A DNA stretch of 60,000 nt from Apostichopus japonicus (GCF_037975245.1 NC_092578.1:16252821-16312820); one strand, 5' to 3'; positions 13,001 to 39,126 are shown, counted from the stretch's first letter. A program made the numbers and translations. The notes: generated by a model not told the origin, from the letters alone.

Positions 13001-16000
13001 GTGGTATACTCAGGATAGGGAATAATTTATGTATTTTACCAACTCAAATGCAAATAAAATTGCCGAATTGCTGCACCTATGTAAATATGTGCAAAAAGTT
13101 TTCATATACACAAACCTTAGTATCATTTGCAGTTTCATAATTACAATGCAAAATCGGACACTGTAAGTCCCCTACAGGAATAGGGCCCAAGGAAGTAAGC
13201 TTGGAGAGAGACTACAGATTGAAAGCAAATGATAGCTTCAGATATAAAGAAGACTACAAACGTTTGGAAAAAGTATGAATTTTTCAGTTCTGAAGGAGCC
13301 CCAGCCAATCCCACCACCCCTAACCCCTGCACTTCCTACCCACACACCATGGTTAATATACTATGAATGTGTGATGAAGATTAGTGGGTCAAGATAGGGT
13401 TTATCCCAGTATGATGCTGGAAGAACGGTTTTATACCAGTTCTTTGTTCCCTCCCACTTTGGAATATCCCCACAGACAGCATGGAATGTGTAATATGGCA
13501 AATGTCTCTTTCTTTCCCTATCCCACACATTTTATTCTTTTCTTTTTCTGAAAAGGGGGGGGGGTGGTGGTGGTCTTGCATTGTTCCATCTCTCTTTTCT
13601 TTGAGTATGTGAACTTACGTCGCTTTGACATTTCCCATTTGTAATTTATCATGACATCACAAATACATTTGTGAAACAAATCAAATTCTAAACTATTTCA
13701 TGACATTTTATCTAAGTAATGATCTATTTTTTAATATTATCTGTCATTTTTCAGATATAAAAAAAATATCACTTTAATTGTCTACTCATCCTTGATCTTA
13801 GACTCGAAGATTTGCAAATGTAAAAGCTTCGTATATGTATACACCACACAACACAAAAGTTCCATTCCGTTTTGTAATAAACAATAACAACCCCTTTCAA
13901 TAATCGATCGTTCCAGAGTATTAATAGTCAAATCCTGTTTGCAGTGGATGACGTCACCGAGGACGTTTGACCTGCGGTTAGTAATGCAGGTTGGTTGTAT
14001 GCGCGTATCGACGACAGATATCTTAGTAGGTACGGTACGGTACAAATACGTGCAAACTCTATGTAGGTAATCCTGCAACTGTGGGTCAGAATATGTGGTT
14101 ACAATATGCATGTAATTTCAGAAAACGAGAGAGCTTTTTTAGACCCTAGTTCTTACGAAAGATAAATGTTACAAATTAAGTGAAGAAATCAAAGCAACAT
14201 ACCCACTCTGACGGCCTGTATACGATAATTAAGAAGAAGACGAATTCTGAACCGGGTCGGCGTGTATTGTCAGCTCTGTTGCGGAAATGATTCGGTTTGA
14301 GTGTAAATGGCAGTTTTATCATTACGTATGCGAAGTGAGTTGGTTTTGTCATGGGTAAATGATTCACGTGGTCGCGTGATGCATAAGGAAATAGGGTCAA
14401 AGATGATTGTGCGTTTTAAGCGGTTCGTAACAGTATTGGCGGTTATTGGTTGCAAGTTGGACTGTCCAGAAATTTATCGACGTGCAGACATATATAAATA
14501 ATAGCACAAACGACATCTCAGCATGATATGCTGGTGTAACCCACTGTTCTGTCTTGCAGAGTGACTCAAATTAAGGGTCGTGCGTATAGCAGCCGAGCTG
14601 GCTAAAATGGTGCAATGTAAGTCAGTAAATAGATTGGCCAGTGTGTTAATCTTTTCACGCTCTTTGTTCATTAAATAACATTAAATTTTGATACCAACAG
14701 AAGTAGCATATTCAACAGGTAGGCTTCTTGCTTGCCGTCGAACTGAACTATATGGCTACCATATTTCTTTCGTTCAAAAGTGAGACACTGCGTCCCAGTC
14801 CTGTTAAGAAACTTTTAAACAGGGTTACATAAAATTTCCCGCCAAATTTGTGGGCAAGTGTGCATGCAGTCATCAATCATATTTTTTGTTGAAAAATGAT
14901 TACGTCATGTTACCGAACGGTCACGTATAATAATAATGCGAACAACTTGTACACTTTATAGTTTGCGTATCGTAAAAACAGTGCAAGAACGTGACAATCC
15001 ATATTAATCGGGACAATCCCCATTAATAGGGACGTATGGTAGCGTACATATGCAAACCCGTAGAACATCAACCTAACCAAGGAAGAGGAACAGTTTGACC
15101 CAACAAACTTATAAATCCCCGACGACAATTTTTAATGAGGCTTTGTAACAGCCCCTGAATGAGTAGTAATAATAATAGCGGATCTATAAATAGTATAACA
15201 CGCCTTGAGCGGTGGGACTAAAACCGCAAATAAACGGTTCACGACCAACAATTAAAGAGATAAACAACGACAAATCTACGGACATGGGAATGCTTTCTGA
15301 CGAGATAAAAAAAAACTTTTGAAGCATTCAAGGGGGGTATTTCTTGAGTGAAAAATCTGTATATTTCAGGGCTCCTTTCGGATGACCGCACGGTAGGCGG
15401 CCTCTTTTTGGGTTTACTCACGTACGCAATACATTAGTATTGAAACAAAAATGGTATCCGATCGCACGCGTGCGGTATTACCGGGGATCGCTTGCCTTGA
15501 TACATGAGAACTGTTTGGATTAAAACCGCAAAAAGTATAGCGATGTATTCAAAATAAAAGTTGAGGTTACGAGTTCAAAGCCTTCCACACAGCTGTCCTC
15601 ATTCTCACCCCTCCCCGCTTTTCCAACTCTCCCCGCCTTTCCAACTCCCCCCCCCCCCCGAAATTACTTGTCGCGCCGAAACCATATTGCAAGATGTTAT
15701 TTTCAGGGTTGTTTTTCGTAGGCCTATACATCGATGACAAATCCTATTCACTTTGAAAAATGTCCACGTCTATGCTAGACTACCAAATCTGTAGCGGTTT
15801 TTATTATTTCCAGCACAACAGCGACAGGAAAGGAGGTTATTAATTATTAGGTTAATCGTAAATATGTATTTCTATTTCTATTTATTCCGCAGAGCCCTAC
15901 TGCAGGCAGATGTCGTTCTTCTACTCGGCAGTAGATTAAATTGGATTCTCCATTTTGGTCTTCCACCACGATTTGCTCCTGATGTTAAATTCATTCAGGT

Positions 16001-19000
16001 AAGCGGCATTATAGTCAGTGAGAATGAGGAATTTGCCTAAGGATTGAAATAAGTATACATGATATGCAAAGGTGGTAGAGAAGAAGGAAACGATAGCAGA
16101 TGAATATAACCGTATGGGAACCCACAGGTACGAAGTGGAGAGTTGTTAGCTGCTTGACTGAGAGGATAGATGGTTGATGTGTTGGAGAGTGGGGTGTAGG
16201 GTTGGGAGGGCTAAAGGAGCAGGGGAGGGAGTAGGTGAGGGATAGGAGCAGGAGAGGGAGAAGTGGTTGGGAGGGAAGAGTGGTTGGGAGGAGGCGAGTC
16301 TGTAGAGGTAAGGGTAAGAGAGGAAGGGGTTTCGGAGGAAGGGAAGGAGTGGAAAGGGGAGATGGGGCTGAGGAAGAAGGGTAGGGGATTAACAGGTTAG
16401 GGGAGAAGGGGCTGCAAAGAAGTGGGGGAGGGGTTGGGGAGATGGGGTAGGGGAGATGGGGTGGGGAGAAGGGATTGGGAAAGAAGAGTTTGGGAAAGAG
16501 TGGTAGAGAAGAGGATGGAGAGGGTAGGCAGAGTAGGGGTAAAAGGAGTAGGGGTAAGGGAGGAAAGTAGGTGGAAGGGGTATGATTAAAGGAGCAGACT
16601 GTGATATAAGAGGTGCTGAGGGACAAAGAGTGAAGAGAGATAAGAAAGAGATTTATGGAAGACACAAGATGGAAACCGTTATAGGTGAAGAAGAAAAAGT
16701 GAAGGATAAAGGAGAGGATGACTGTAGGAGATCATGTGTAGGGATTTGGAGAGCAGAGGAAGGCTGTCAGAAATGTTGAAGGGACACACATATTTTCAAA
16801 TGCTGTGGCTAATTAGTACTGCGTCTGTACCCAGTGATTCAACAATGGGTAGCTCACGGAACATCTTCAAAGTCTTTAAATGTTCAAGGAAAATAGAGAT
16901 ATGGTTTTGGTGAAGGACCAGCAATATTACCTTGTGTGGAAAACAAAGCAAAGTGGACATTTTATCTTGTTAGATGTTGAATGTTAATACTAAAATGATT
17001 TATTTCATTTCTAATGATAGACATAGTCATTCATATTGTGGGTTTGTTTTACCCTTACAGTGGAAGATTTGATCTCATTTTTTTCTTTTACCTATCTAGA
17101 TTGATATCTGCCCAGAAGAACTCGGTACCAACATTGGCTCAGAACGAACCATTGGTGTAGCAGGCCACTTAGACGCAGCTGTGCAACAGGTTTCGGAATT
17201 TGATACTTATGAGACTTACATAATTTTGTTTATATTTCCATTTTCCAAGTGGATAGAATAATGATATTGAATTAATGTGAGACATTTTGGAATGGGAGTG
17301 TCAGGTACAAGATACAGACCTTACCCTGGGGACTGAGGATGTTTCAGGCTAGGAAACCCATAAATCACAGCTTTGAGCATTTCAAAGTTTTGTGAGAAAA
17401 GCAAAACTGGAAAGCAAACTCAAAATGTTGCAGTTTTGAGTGTTTGTTGGCCCCAGCAAAAAAATTACCAATATTGTATTCTCCGGGTATAATGCCTCAA
17501 CCAAAATTTCTTGAACTTTTCACATTTTCTCTATTTCATCAGATGTATGATTCTAGAAGCTAAATCCAACCTTAATCCTGGGATTATATTTCATTGTGTT
17601 GATCCTGATTTTACTTGCTAGATTTATTTACATATTTTTTATTTTTTTTATTTTTAGCTCACTACGCAGCTCAACACTTTCCACAGAGGATGGAAATATC
17701 CAAGTAGGACTCTTTGGTGGCAGACATTGACAGACAAAATTTCTGAGAATAAGAAGAAGAGCATCGCACTCTCCCGAGATCCATCCATACCTATGAATTA
17801 TTACGTCGCATTGGGCAAAGTGAGAAAGAATTTCTTCATATTGAATATTCATGTATACCTATTTGATATTTCTGCTGTGTAAAGAAAAACAGAACATCCT
17901 TATGAAAGCTTAAAGAATTGGCTTTTCTGTGGCACTATAATGTTAAAGCATTTTTCATGTCAGTTTCAAGAATTAGCTACAATAAAGGGTTCAATCATTT
18001 GCAAACATATAAACTTCCCATAGATTGAGATGTTCTTTTTTTAGTTTTTTTTTTAGATTAGACCAATTATATATAGGCCAAATGCATATTGCATAAGAAG
18101 TGGAGAGATTTGTTCATGTAATGTAAAATATATGTTGAATGGTGCCATGAAATTGTGGAAAAGTTTGAAATGCTGAAACTCAGCCAAATAGTGTATAGTT
18201 TATAGATTATTTCTAGAATAAACGAGTCACTTGAAACTAGTTAGATAGTTTTCAAATATCCCACTTTACCAGGGATCGTCTGTCAAAGGTGTGCTTTGAT
18301 GTCATGGACAGCTATTGCGATAGTGAAACCGTTTACTACCAGGCCAGTGAAGCCAAAGTAGTACTTGTCCCACCGACATGAATTCAGCTGTTAATAATTT
18401 TCCCTGCAGTACAATAAAAGATTTTTGGTCTAACATTGCAACTTTCTGTTGAAAGAACTGACACACATCAAAGTCACTTTAAGCAAGTATATTACATTTG
18501 TGGGAGAAACTACCTCACTCCTCACTTACCTGTCTCCCCATAAAACTATAATTTTCACTCTAAATTGTTTAGGATAATCTCAAAACCTTTTATCACTTTC
18601 ACAATCTAGTTACCCATCACTTCCCAGTCTAACGTCCCTCTCTTTATCCTGTTATAGAAAATTTGTCTATCGAGCCTGTTTCCTTCAGATTTTCTTGATC
18701 TCTTTATATCTAGTATATTAACAGGCTAACATTAAGAAATGTTTGTAACCTAGTGCTTGAGTGTGTAGGGAAGATTGTGTACTACATAGCAACTGTTCAC
18801 ATTGAGTTAGTTTAACTGAAAGGAAAATCTTCTTAACTTCTTCATTGGCATAGGATTTATAAAATGATTAATAATTTTTCTTTAACACATACACTTCTGA
18901 TCTGATAAAAGAAAACTCTGCTTTGGGGCATTTTTATGTATGTTGGTGTCTGTCGTATAATTTTTTTATTTTTTTATTCTTCGTCACAGATTCAATCGAT

Positions 19001-21889
19001 GATTCCAAAGGACAGTATTATTGTCAGTGAGGGCGCTAACACTATGGATATTGGTAGAACAATACTATTAAACCACAGTGCCAGACATAGGTAAATACAA
19101 GTTTTGTCCAAATTGGCAGTATGATTGATGTGAGATGTCACTGCGTCGTCAACAGAAATAGCTGTTTGCAATGCATTTTTCCTGCATTTGCAGTCCAACT
19201 CAGGCTTACCATCTCTTCTCAGATATAGAATAAAAAAAACATATTCTTGTCTTTCACTGACTCAAATTTTGGTAAAATATGAGGAAAATTAAAGGGTGTT
19301 GCAGATGAGACATCAAGGTGTCTTACTTTATGGTTAATATTTGCTAGGTCTTCAAGTATTCCAAAAGAGAATTATTTGTCTTTTGTTTTTCCTCATCAAA
19401 ATGGTTTTTCAAACGAAGTGAAACAGACAGCTGTCTTTGTCTATATATTAAGTTCTGACTATCTGTGCAGTATAATGTTAAAAATGTTAACCAACCCCCC
19501 CCCTCACCCCCACATTCTGCATTGATACCATGGGTGGTTCACCAAGGGATTAGATTGTCCCACAATTTATCTTCCTTCACAGACTAGACGCGGGTACCTT
19601 TGGCACCATGGGAGTCGGGATTGGTTTTGCAATAGCTGCTGCCCTCTATGCCAAGGAACACTGCCCCGAGAAGCGGGTAGTCTGTGTTGAAGGCGACAGT
19701 GCTTTCGGATTCTCAGGAATGGAGTTGGAAACAATCTGCAGGTTGGTGAAAATGCAAATTTTTTGTTTCCTGTTCAATGCTGAAATACACTTTTTCTTCA
19801 AGATATCATGTTATTAAAATTGCTTGGATGAAAAGTTGTTGGAGTATAAAAAAAGGTTGTCAATAGCAAATGCAAAAGACTGCTTAGATGGTGTAATCTT
19901 TTGATTCTTTCATTTCAGATATAAGTTACCAATCCTTATGATTATCATCAACAATAACGGGATTCAGTTTGGCCTAGAGAGAGAGATCTGGAATGATTTG
20001 AAAAAATCCGATGATCTACCAGCGATGTGAGTAACATTGTGAAGGATAAAAGCGCATGTAGTGGTTAATATGTTGATTATGATATAGTGTTTATATGATG
20101 GTTATAAACAACGAGATTCATGCTGATGTGGAGGGAGTTCTTTTTCTCTCTTTTTTTTTAGAAATATCTACTAAAATGGAACATTTGTTGTAAAACAGCA
20201 TCTACAGTTTATGAGAATTAAAGAAAACAATTCCCATATGTCGAACCATGCATCAAGTGGTTGATTACCCTTTGACCTTATGTAATTATTCAGATTATTC
20301 ATTTTTTTTATATTTAGCTTTTATAAATTTGTGAAAATAATTTCTTTGATGCAGACTGATTTGTATGTGTTATCTTATGTACGCATCTATCATTGTGATT
20401 GGCCGGTAGTATAGTATTTTGTCACCCCCTGTTGAAGTTTGGCACTTTCTCTCCGTGCTAGGTAGTAGAAATTAACTTTATTTAACCCACTCTGTTGTAA
20501 TCAGACCACTGACATAATAGACACAACAAATCTTGTATGGCTTTTGAACTGTTCTTTTTCTGATTTGTTGTTCTGTGCTTGCTACGCCACCAAGAAGCCA
20601 TCGAAAAATCCCTTACCCAAGACAACCAACACACCTCCATGCTTATAAACTTCAAACTATACCCCTGAAATAGTCCAAACGTTATGGAATGTTTTGACAT
20701 TTCTGCATCAGACAACCTCTAAATCCGAAACCAATTAAAAAACGGTTTCACTTGTAGAACATTTAAAGTGAGTGTCCATTCTCTAATTTTATGCGAATTT
20801 ATGAATCCTGACTGATATAGTCTACTTTCTGATCCTGATCAGGCTTCCACCCAACGCCTTATCACCAGACGCTAAGTACGAAAAGGTGATGGAAGCCTTT
20901 GGGGGGCATGGATATTACGTGGAGACGCCCTCACAGTTGGAGCAGGTCTTGGAGAAGTCTCTCACTATTCATGCCAATGAGCCAGTCCTCATAAATGTTG
21001 CAGTGAGCTCAGTGGCAGGCAGGAAACAACAGGCAAGTCGTCCATATTTCAAAGTTCGCAAGTTTTGTTTTGTTTGGTGAGACAGGATTTCTAGAAAAGG
21101 AAAACTCCTTATTTGTTTTGATGTAGTTTGGACATCGACAGGTAGGTTGTGAGGAATATGTCCCACATAGGCAATTGAATTTGCTGTTCAAAGAATATAA
21201 CACATGCGCAGTACAGAAAAATCTAGGTACAGTTTCAAACCAACAAGAAAGGGTAAAATCACTTAAGGTTTTTTTTTGTTTGTTAGTTTCCTTTAAAAAA
21301 TAAACAGGATTGTATATTTTGGCTTCTCAGCTTTTTTGTTTGTAAATTTAATTTGTAGCATTGGTTGGTCCATGAAGGCATTGCCCCAACATCTGGTCAG
21401 ATTTCTTGTTTAATACTGGAATGGGTTGTCACTCCACTTTAATACCTGGATCTTATATTTGCTTAAAGGCATTGAAGACTTGCCCCAAATGGCGTGCCGC
21501 CCTCTGCAAAAAGTTAACTTTCCGTTGCTTGCAAGTGAATTTTTTTTCTGGTCGCTACAAATTGCAGACAGTAATAAATCGTGATACCTTGTTATCTTTA
21601 GCTGGACCTGAGCTATCCATTGCTGCTATGTACACTGTGTTGTGGGTATTGACCGTAGCTGTATGTATTGACCGTACACTAGTGTCTAATTACCGACAGT
21701 AGCAAGCTGTGTGTGTATTTTCTGGGATCGATGGTGGTGTCTAACACTTCTGTTACACCTCATTCGAAACTAGGTCAGATTACCAGCATGAGACGTTTCT
21801 TTGTGTCTTCACTCCCTTTAATCTGAAATTTCTTTTATTTTTTCACTTTACAGGAATTTGACTGGTTGACAAGAACTAGCAAACTGTGA
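1004..21889 (+). CDS. HACL1: 2-hydroxyacyl-CoA lyase 1 (3' part, 14 coding exons)
   Basis: Thiamine-diphosphate enzyme of peroxisomal alpha-oxidation. It cleaves 2-hydroxy-(3-methyl)acyl-CoA to formyl-CoA and an aldehyde one carbon shorter. Exons: 1004-1044, 1942-2022, 3831-3981, 4634-4728, 5289-5401, 6428-6563, 15893-15998, 17100-17189, 17658-17819, 18990-19090, 19583-19741, 19919-20026, 20843-21032, 21854-21889. All phases join, giving 522 residues plus stop. About the first 60 residues lie upstream of the window, judged against a roughly 578-residue human protein. Visible motifs are [58 protein letters not shown] and [13 protein letters not shown]. The ThDP motif starts at GDSAFGFSG and ends at NNNG, about 28 residues apart. 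The C-terminus is Ser-Lys-Leu, a canonical peroxisomal PTS1. The last intron uses a GC donor. The acceptor at 5288 has a weak pyrimidine tract. Identification is by recalled family similarity and is very secure. Confidence 0.96.
3051..3080. repeat. (TG)n microsatellite
   Basis: Short run of TG dinucleotides directly before the tandem duplication that starts near 3087, in a HACL1 intron. Confidence 0.85.
3087..3690. repeat. Tandem dimer of a ~295-300-bp unit
   Basis: Two head-to-tail copies start at about 3087 and 3381. They share long identical stretches, for example ATAACTCAACAAGGGAATGA, AACTTGGCTACTATTAGTCG and GGTATGATGATATTGG. The first unit begins TTGTATGCAC, and the block closes with the diverged TTGTGTGCAT at 3681. 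It has no coding capacity and lies in the HACL1 intron before the exon at 3831. Confidence 0.85.
4250..4273. repeat. (AT)n microsatellite
   Basis: Simple AT alternation in a HACL1 intron. Confidence 0.9.
5667..6196. mobile_element. hAT-like MITE, 530 bp, perfect 8-bp target duplication
   Basis: Terminal inverted repeats CAGTGGCGGAGCT at 5667 and AGCTCCACCACTG ending at 6196 match at 12 of 13 positions. The flanks are an exact 8-bp duplication, atagtagg, at 5659-5666 and 6197-6204. A G-run follows the left end and a C-rich stretch precedes the right end. I see no transposase ORF. It lies in the HACL1 intron between exons 5289-5401 and 6428-6563. Confidence 0.9.
8369..12853 (-). CDS. BEN-domain protein nested antisense in a HACL1 intron
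   Basis: Four coding exons, given in minus-strand order: 12853-12722, 11394-11251, 10188-10138 and 9376-8369 (TGA). All junctions are phase 0 and make 444 residues. The ATG at 12853 has A at -3 and an in-frame TGA four codons upstream, so a non-coding leader exon is expected further upstream. Residues 1-44 form a compact module (starts [17 protein letters not shown], ends FKPGDVVE) that I do not recognise. Residues 104-111 (VPPAKKAR) resemble a nuclear localisation signal. Residues 137-184 are predicted helical or coiled coil. About 195-275 is acidic, Ser/Pro-rich linker. About 315-425 is a BEN domain: [15 protein letters not shown], then [15 protein letters not shown] and the [21 protein letters not shown] helix. 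BEN domains bind DNA or mediate chromatin repression, so a nuclear regulator is likely. The 336-codon last exon is noticeably GC-richer than the surrounding introns. Closest named family could be BEND-type proteins; the orthologue is uncertain. Confidence 0.85.
13619..13960 (-). promoter_or_regulatory. Possible leader exon and promoter of the BEN gene
   Basis: A strong minus-strand donor (GAC|GTAAGTTC, exon end at 13619) lies upstream of the first coding exon, whose ATG needs a non-coding leader. A palindromic CRE, TGACGTCA, is at 13949-13956. Both are compatible with a transcription start near 13.6-14.1 kb. This is inference from two short motifs only. Confidence 0.25.
16136..16600. repeat. 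Polypurine tract (G/A-rich on + strand)
   Basis: About 450 bases are almost entirely G and A on the plus strand, mostly GGGGA, GGAGG and GAAGGG words without a fixed period. The long minus-strand open frame here (Pro/Leu/Ser-rich) is a by-product of composition. It lies in the HACL1 intron after the exon ending at 15998. Confidence 0.85.
21463..21821 (-). mobile_element. TTAA-flanked MITE, copy 1 (359 bp)
   Basis: It starts TTAAAGGCATTGAAGAC and ends GTCTTCACTCCCTTTAA, imperfect inverted termini including TTAA. The body is the reverse complement of the copies at 40512 and 43239, sharing for example CATCGATCCCAGAAAATA and AGACACTAGTGTAC. TTAA termini recall piggyBac-type targets. It sits inside the last HACL1 intron. 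Confidence 0.8.
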
Positions 21890-23080
21890 TGGACAAATGA
21901 CGCCAAGCTGTCACCTTTATATCATATTTTTTTCTTTTCTTGGGGGCAGGGTGCAGGGGGGTGAGGGAGATTATTTCTTGATTTTGTAGTATTTTTATAT
22001 AATTGTTAAAACAAATGAAGACTTTTCTACACAGGTTGTCCTTTTGATTGAACAAGAGATAAACAGACTTTTGCAGAAGTATGATGGATTATGTTGTTGT
22101 CTATTGTTTTAGTACTGTGCAATAAGAATATCTTTATCATTAATTGAAGTACCCCATCAGCCAATCTAAGATAAGTGAGGAACCTATTATCAGATGAAAT
22201 GTAAGCATATCGTGTGATATACATATATATATTAATTGTTCATATCTTGATCAAATTCTTTTGTTTTTTTCGATATATTTTTTCTCTTTCTTTTTGGAGT
22301 GAGAGATTTCAGTTGTTCTTTTCTTTTGTTTTATACTCAATATGTAATAATTGTATTGAAAATAATTCTACTCATGCTGCTCAAAAGAGGCGATTTTTCT
22401 TTTGTAAAACTATTTAGTCAAAACTTAGGTATTGCATTAAGAGAAGTCTCTTATGCTTGTATGCTGGTTTGATTGACTTTGTAAGAATAATTTCAAATAC
22501 ATTCCCCACCCCTCCCCCTCCCCCCAATTCACCCATATATTTACTTGGTCCTTATTCATATCCAGCAACAGTAAAAAAAATCACTCTGAAATTATCTTTA
22601 TTTTTATACAAGTTTAATACAAAAATTCTGTTCAGAAAAATTCTTGCCTGATTTTGGTGTTTCACTAACGTATGCAGTAATGAAATTTTCTGGTTGAGAA
22701 GATTTTCCAAGTGCAAAATCAGTTCAGGGTTGGTCTTCAAAACAAACATGATAAGATTTCTATAATATCTTTAATGACCTAAATTTTAATCCCAAAAGAA
22801 GCAAAAGAAAATAGTTAAAGTTCTTTGTCAAATGTTGGCCCCAAATTCTAACAAGCTAAAAAAGTCCTCTCCTGATGGTTCTGAATCATGAGATAATTAC
22901 CACACGGTGAGTAGTGGTGAAAATAAAATAAATTGTCTTGGTAGGGAGGAGAGGGGCGGTGGAACAACATTCAAGATGGTAGTAAAATGTTTGTTGGAGT
23001 TAGTGCATAGGTGACCCGTTATTTGATTGTTCTAGCATATTTGGGGCCAACATTGATGATCCTTAACGTTTATGACCCCA

Positions 23081-23099
23081 AATATATATTTATATTAAT

Positions 23100-23130
<31 letters not shown>

Positions 23131-23160
23131 GAAATATATATATATAATATATATATATAT
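23081..23160. repeat. (AT)n microsatellite
   Basis: Interrupted TA/TAAA alternation directly next to a tRNA-like SINE fragment. Confidence 0.9.
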
Positions 23161-23176
23161 AAAGGCCTATCTATAT

Positions 23177-23300
23177 TTAATTGAAATTGCAGTGAGTTGG
23201 AAAATCCAGAACAGTGACAAAACTTCCAGCCTCGACTGGGATTCGAACCCGGGCCTCACGATTTATATGCGGACACCCTGATATAAATAGATGTGTATGT
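23177..23300 (-). mobile_element. tRNA-derived SINE fragment
   Basis: On the minus strand the segment reads GGGTGTCCGCATATAAATCG and then a B-box-like GGGTTCGAATCCCAG. The first block recurs at about 48615-48650, next to a tRNA A-box-like stretch. There is no complete cloverleaf. It abuts the AT microsatellite. Confidence 0.5.
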
Positions 23301-25394
23301 GTTCTTTGTTTCCTATTGCCAATACAGGACTGCCTTATATAGTACGCTTCCACAGTATCATCTACTAGACTAAATGTTGGCATTTTGCGTTGATTGAATC
23401 TCGAACAATGAATGTACCTATTATCATATGTCACATCGATCTCAGTACTATACAATAAAGCATTAAACGAGAAATGTTTACGTTTTATTCTTACTTGACC
23501 CTTTGTCGTAGGAAGATTAATGCCCAGAGGATCAGATAGGTTTTTCTGAAAGATTTGGCTTAAGTGGTTTTTCCCCTTCAGGCTGTTGATTATAAGTCCC
23601 ATTATTCTTCGAAGTTTGGGCCCCTCGACTTTTCAAATTCGATATTGCGATATTTAAACTCGAATTTTTGACATCGAAACTCGAAATGTCCGTAATAAAC
23701 CATCGTAAGAAAGTAACGGATCGTCTCCAAACACAAGCCTCATAAAAATTATTCTCACTAGGACGTTCTGAAAATGGCTTTAGGCAACACACTATACAGA
23801 GTAACAGGTGAACTATTCATGTTTATGAAATATAAATTCCCTTCCGAAGTTCCGAAAAGTTTGTCCTATATATTACGAATTCAGAGATATCGACAAATTG
23901 ATTCTAAAACGGCATATTAATTGTATCGCTACTGATCGTCCATAGCTGTGTGCTGCATCATTGTGGTCAGTTCCGGGCGATTTACATGCAATCCATGCGG
24001 AAAAGGCCAGTCGGTAGCCGAACAGCCCTCTACAGGCTGCAGCTACCGCTCTGGCCGCTAACCAGGAGGAGGTGACGGGCGCGGCCACCCACATTTTGAG
24101 AAAATCTCAAAAGAGGGCCCTTTCATCAATTACAAATGCCCCTCTGTTTATAAAAGAGAGTTGAAGATACCCCCTTGTTCCCACACACACCGAGTTCCTT
24201 TAATTATTCAACTGTCTGTAAGAAATATGTAAAATATTTGTTGAAAATACTTTATCTCTGAAAATGTTTTAATATACGGTGCCACAAAAACATATATATA
24301 AACAGAAATGAGGGGGGCATCCACACGTTGCGAATCAGTCGCCGGGTACATCTCTGATGTAATATTCCCATGTTAACATGCTGTTGAAGCAATCGATGTA
24401 AGTTAACATTTATTATAACTATTTTGTTGGCACAAGGCAGAGACCCCCAAGCTATTCCTGTATTTCCGTGTGTGAAGGAAGTAATAACAGTTTCCGTTAC
24501 CGTGCGAACCTAAGCTATATAACACCTGGATACCCGAGTTGCATATACGGTGGAAGATATATACAGGCTATAGATGACGGTGTGTGAAGCCTATATAAAA
24601 TGTGTATGATATTGTGTAACCGCTGAAATCGGGGGCATCATAAACCACCGACATCGTGTTGCAAATATCACTATCAGTTTCATATAGTTGTTTTAATAGA
24701 TTCATTAGTGATTGCAGTGAAGCCTTCATTGGAAATATCCGGTCACGTGGAGAAAATGAAGGTATCGGCTTTATAGTCTTTCTCAAGTTTAATATTAAGT
24801 CTTGAATGGGATTCAATCCTGGTGTATGTTTAATCATATTCTGTCTGCTTATTATTTTTCATGAAGCATTCATTGAAACACCAATCTTGGCTTTCTTTGC
24901 CTAACTTTTCAACCCAAGGTTATCTTTAATACACATCTATTGTTGGCAGCTAAATTTACTTTTCAAGTTAATTCGGATTCAATTCTGGAAATTTCGAGAC
25001 AATACCTTACTTAGACCATCATCATTTATATTAAAGTATATGCGCATGAAAGTCAAAATTACATGATGATACGCCATTCCCTCTCTCAATTCAATGGGTC
25101 TGATATCGAGGGCACGGAACCAGCGTCATTGGGATTGGGGGGGGGGGGGGGTGGGGCCGGGTTCTTTTGATGGGTCTGGTTCAGGAACTATTCTAATTAG
25201 AGATGCCTGAGTTTATATTAGAGTTCGCGACCTGACAAAAGTGTTCAAAGGCTAAGGCCCATGCTCGATCCATCTTTTCCGTGAAAGTAATGGTCAGTCT
25301 AGCAGATTTTTTTTCTGTAGCGATTTTCACATCGACTTGGCTTGTGGGCGTTGCAAAATGTACTCCTAGATCCTAGTCATATGACATCCAAAAA

Positions 25395-39030
<13,636 letters not shown>

Positions 39031-39035
<5 letters not shown>

Positions 39036-39126
39036 ACCCTTACTTACCAGTTACCATAGTAACCAAATCATTATTTTTTTTAACAATGATGGAAAGGAAT
39101 GAACCCCTAGTTACCATAGTAACCAG
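39031..39126 (+). promoter_or_regulatory. Tandem pair of RFX X-box-like palindromes in the CCDC93 3' UTR
   Basis: GTTACCATAGTAAC occurs at 39050-39063 and again at 39110-39123, exactly 60 bases apart. Both copies sit in a diverged tandem duplication that begins AATGAACCC (39031 and 39089). The motif fits the RFX X-box pattern GTNRCC-N-RGYAAC. The first copy is 15 bases beyond the stop codon. As RNA, each could also form a short hairpin. Confidence 0.5.

Larger units (their letters stand above)
6564..15892 (+). other. 9.3-kb HACL1 intron hosting the BEN gene
   Basis: The intron has GT at 6564 and AG at 15891-15892. Apart from the antisense gene it holds G/C homopolymer runs (7870, 9661, 9809, 15648), a diverged tandem stretch near 11826-11925 and AT-rich filler. 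I saw no other exons. 13620-15892 is unassigned apart from a possible promoter of the nested gene. Confidence 0.8.
21890..25394. other. HACL1 3' flank and CCDC93 upstream region
   Basis: 3.5 kb between the HACL1 stop and the CCDC93 start. It contains the HACL1 3' UTR (extent not determined), an (AT)n tract, a tRNA-like SINE fragment, a GC-rich patch around 23990-24090, and a poly-G run at about 25137-25151. I could not support a gene. Confidence 0.7.

Noticed and set aside
16015-16665. 216-codon minus-strand Pro/Leu/Ser-rich frame
   Set aside because: Pure composition effect of the polypurine tract.
23873-24094. GC-rich minus-strand frame (MWVAAPVTSSWLAARAVAAA start), and a plus-strand Cys-containing reading FTCNPCGKGQSV
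   Set aside because: Both are short and interrupted, and no consistent splice sites connect them to anything; kept only as a GC-rich patch.
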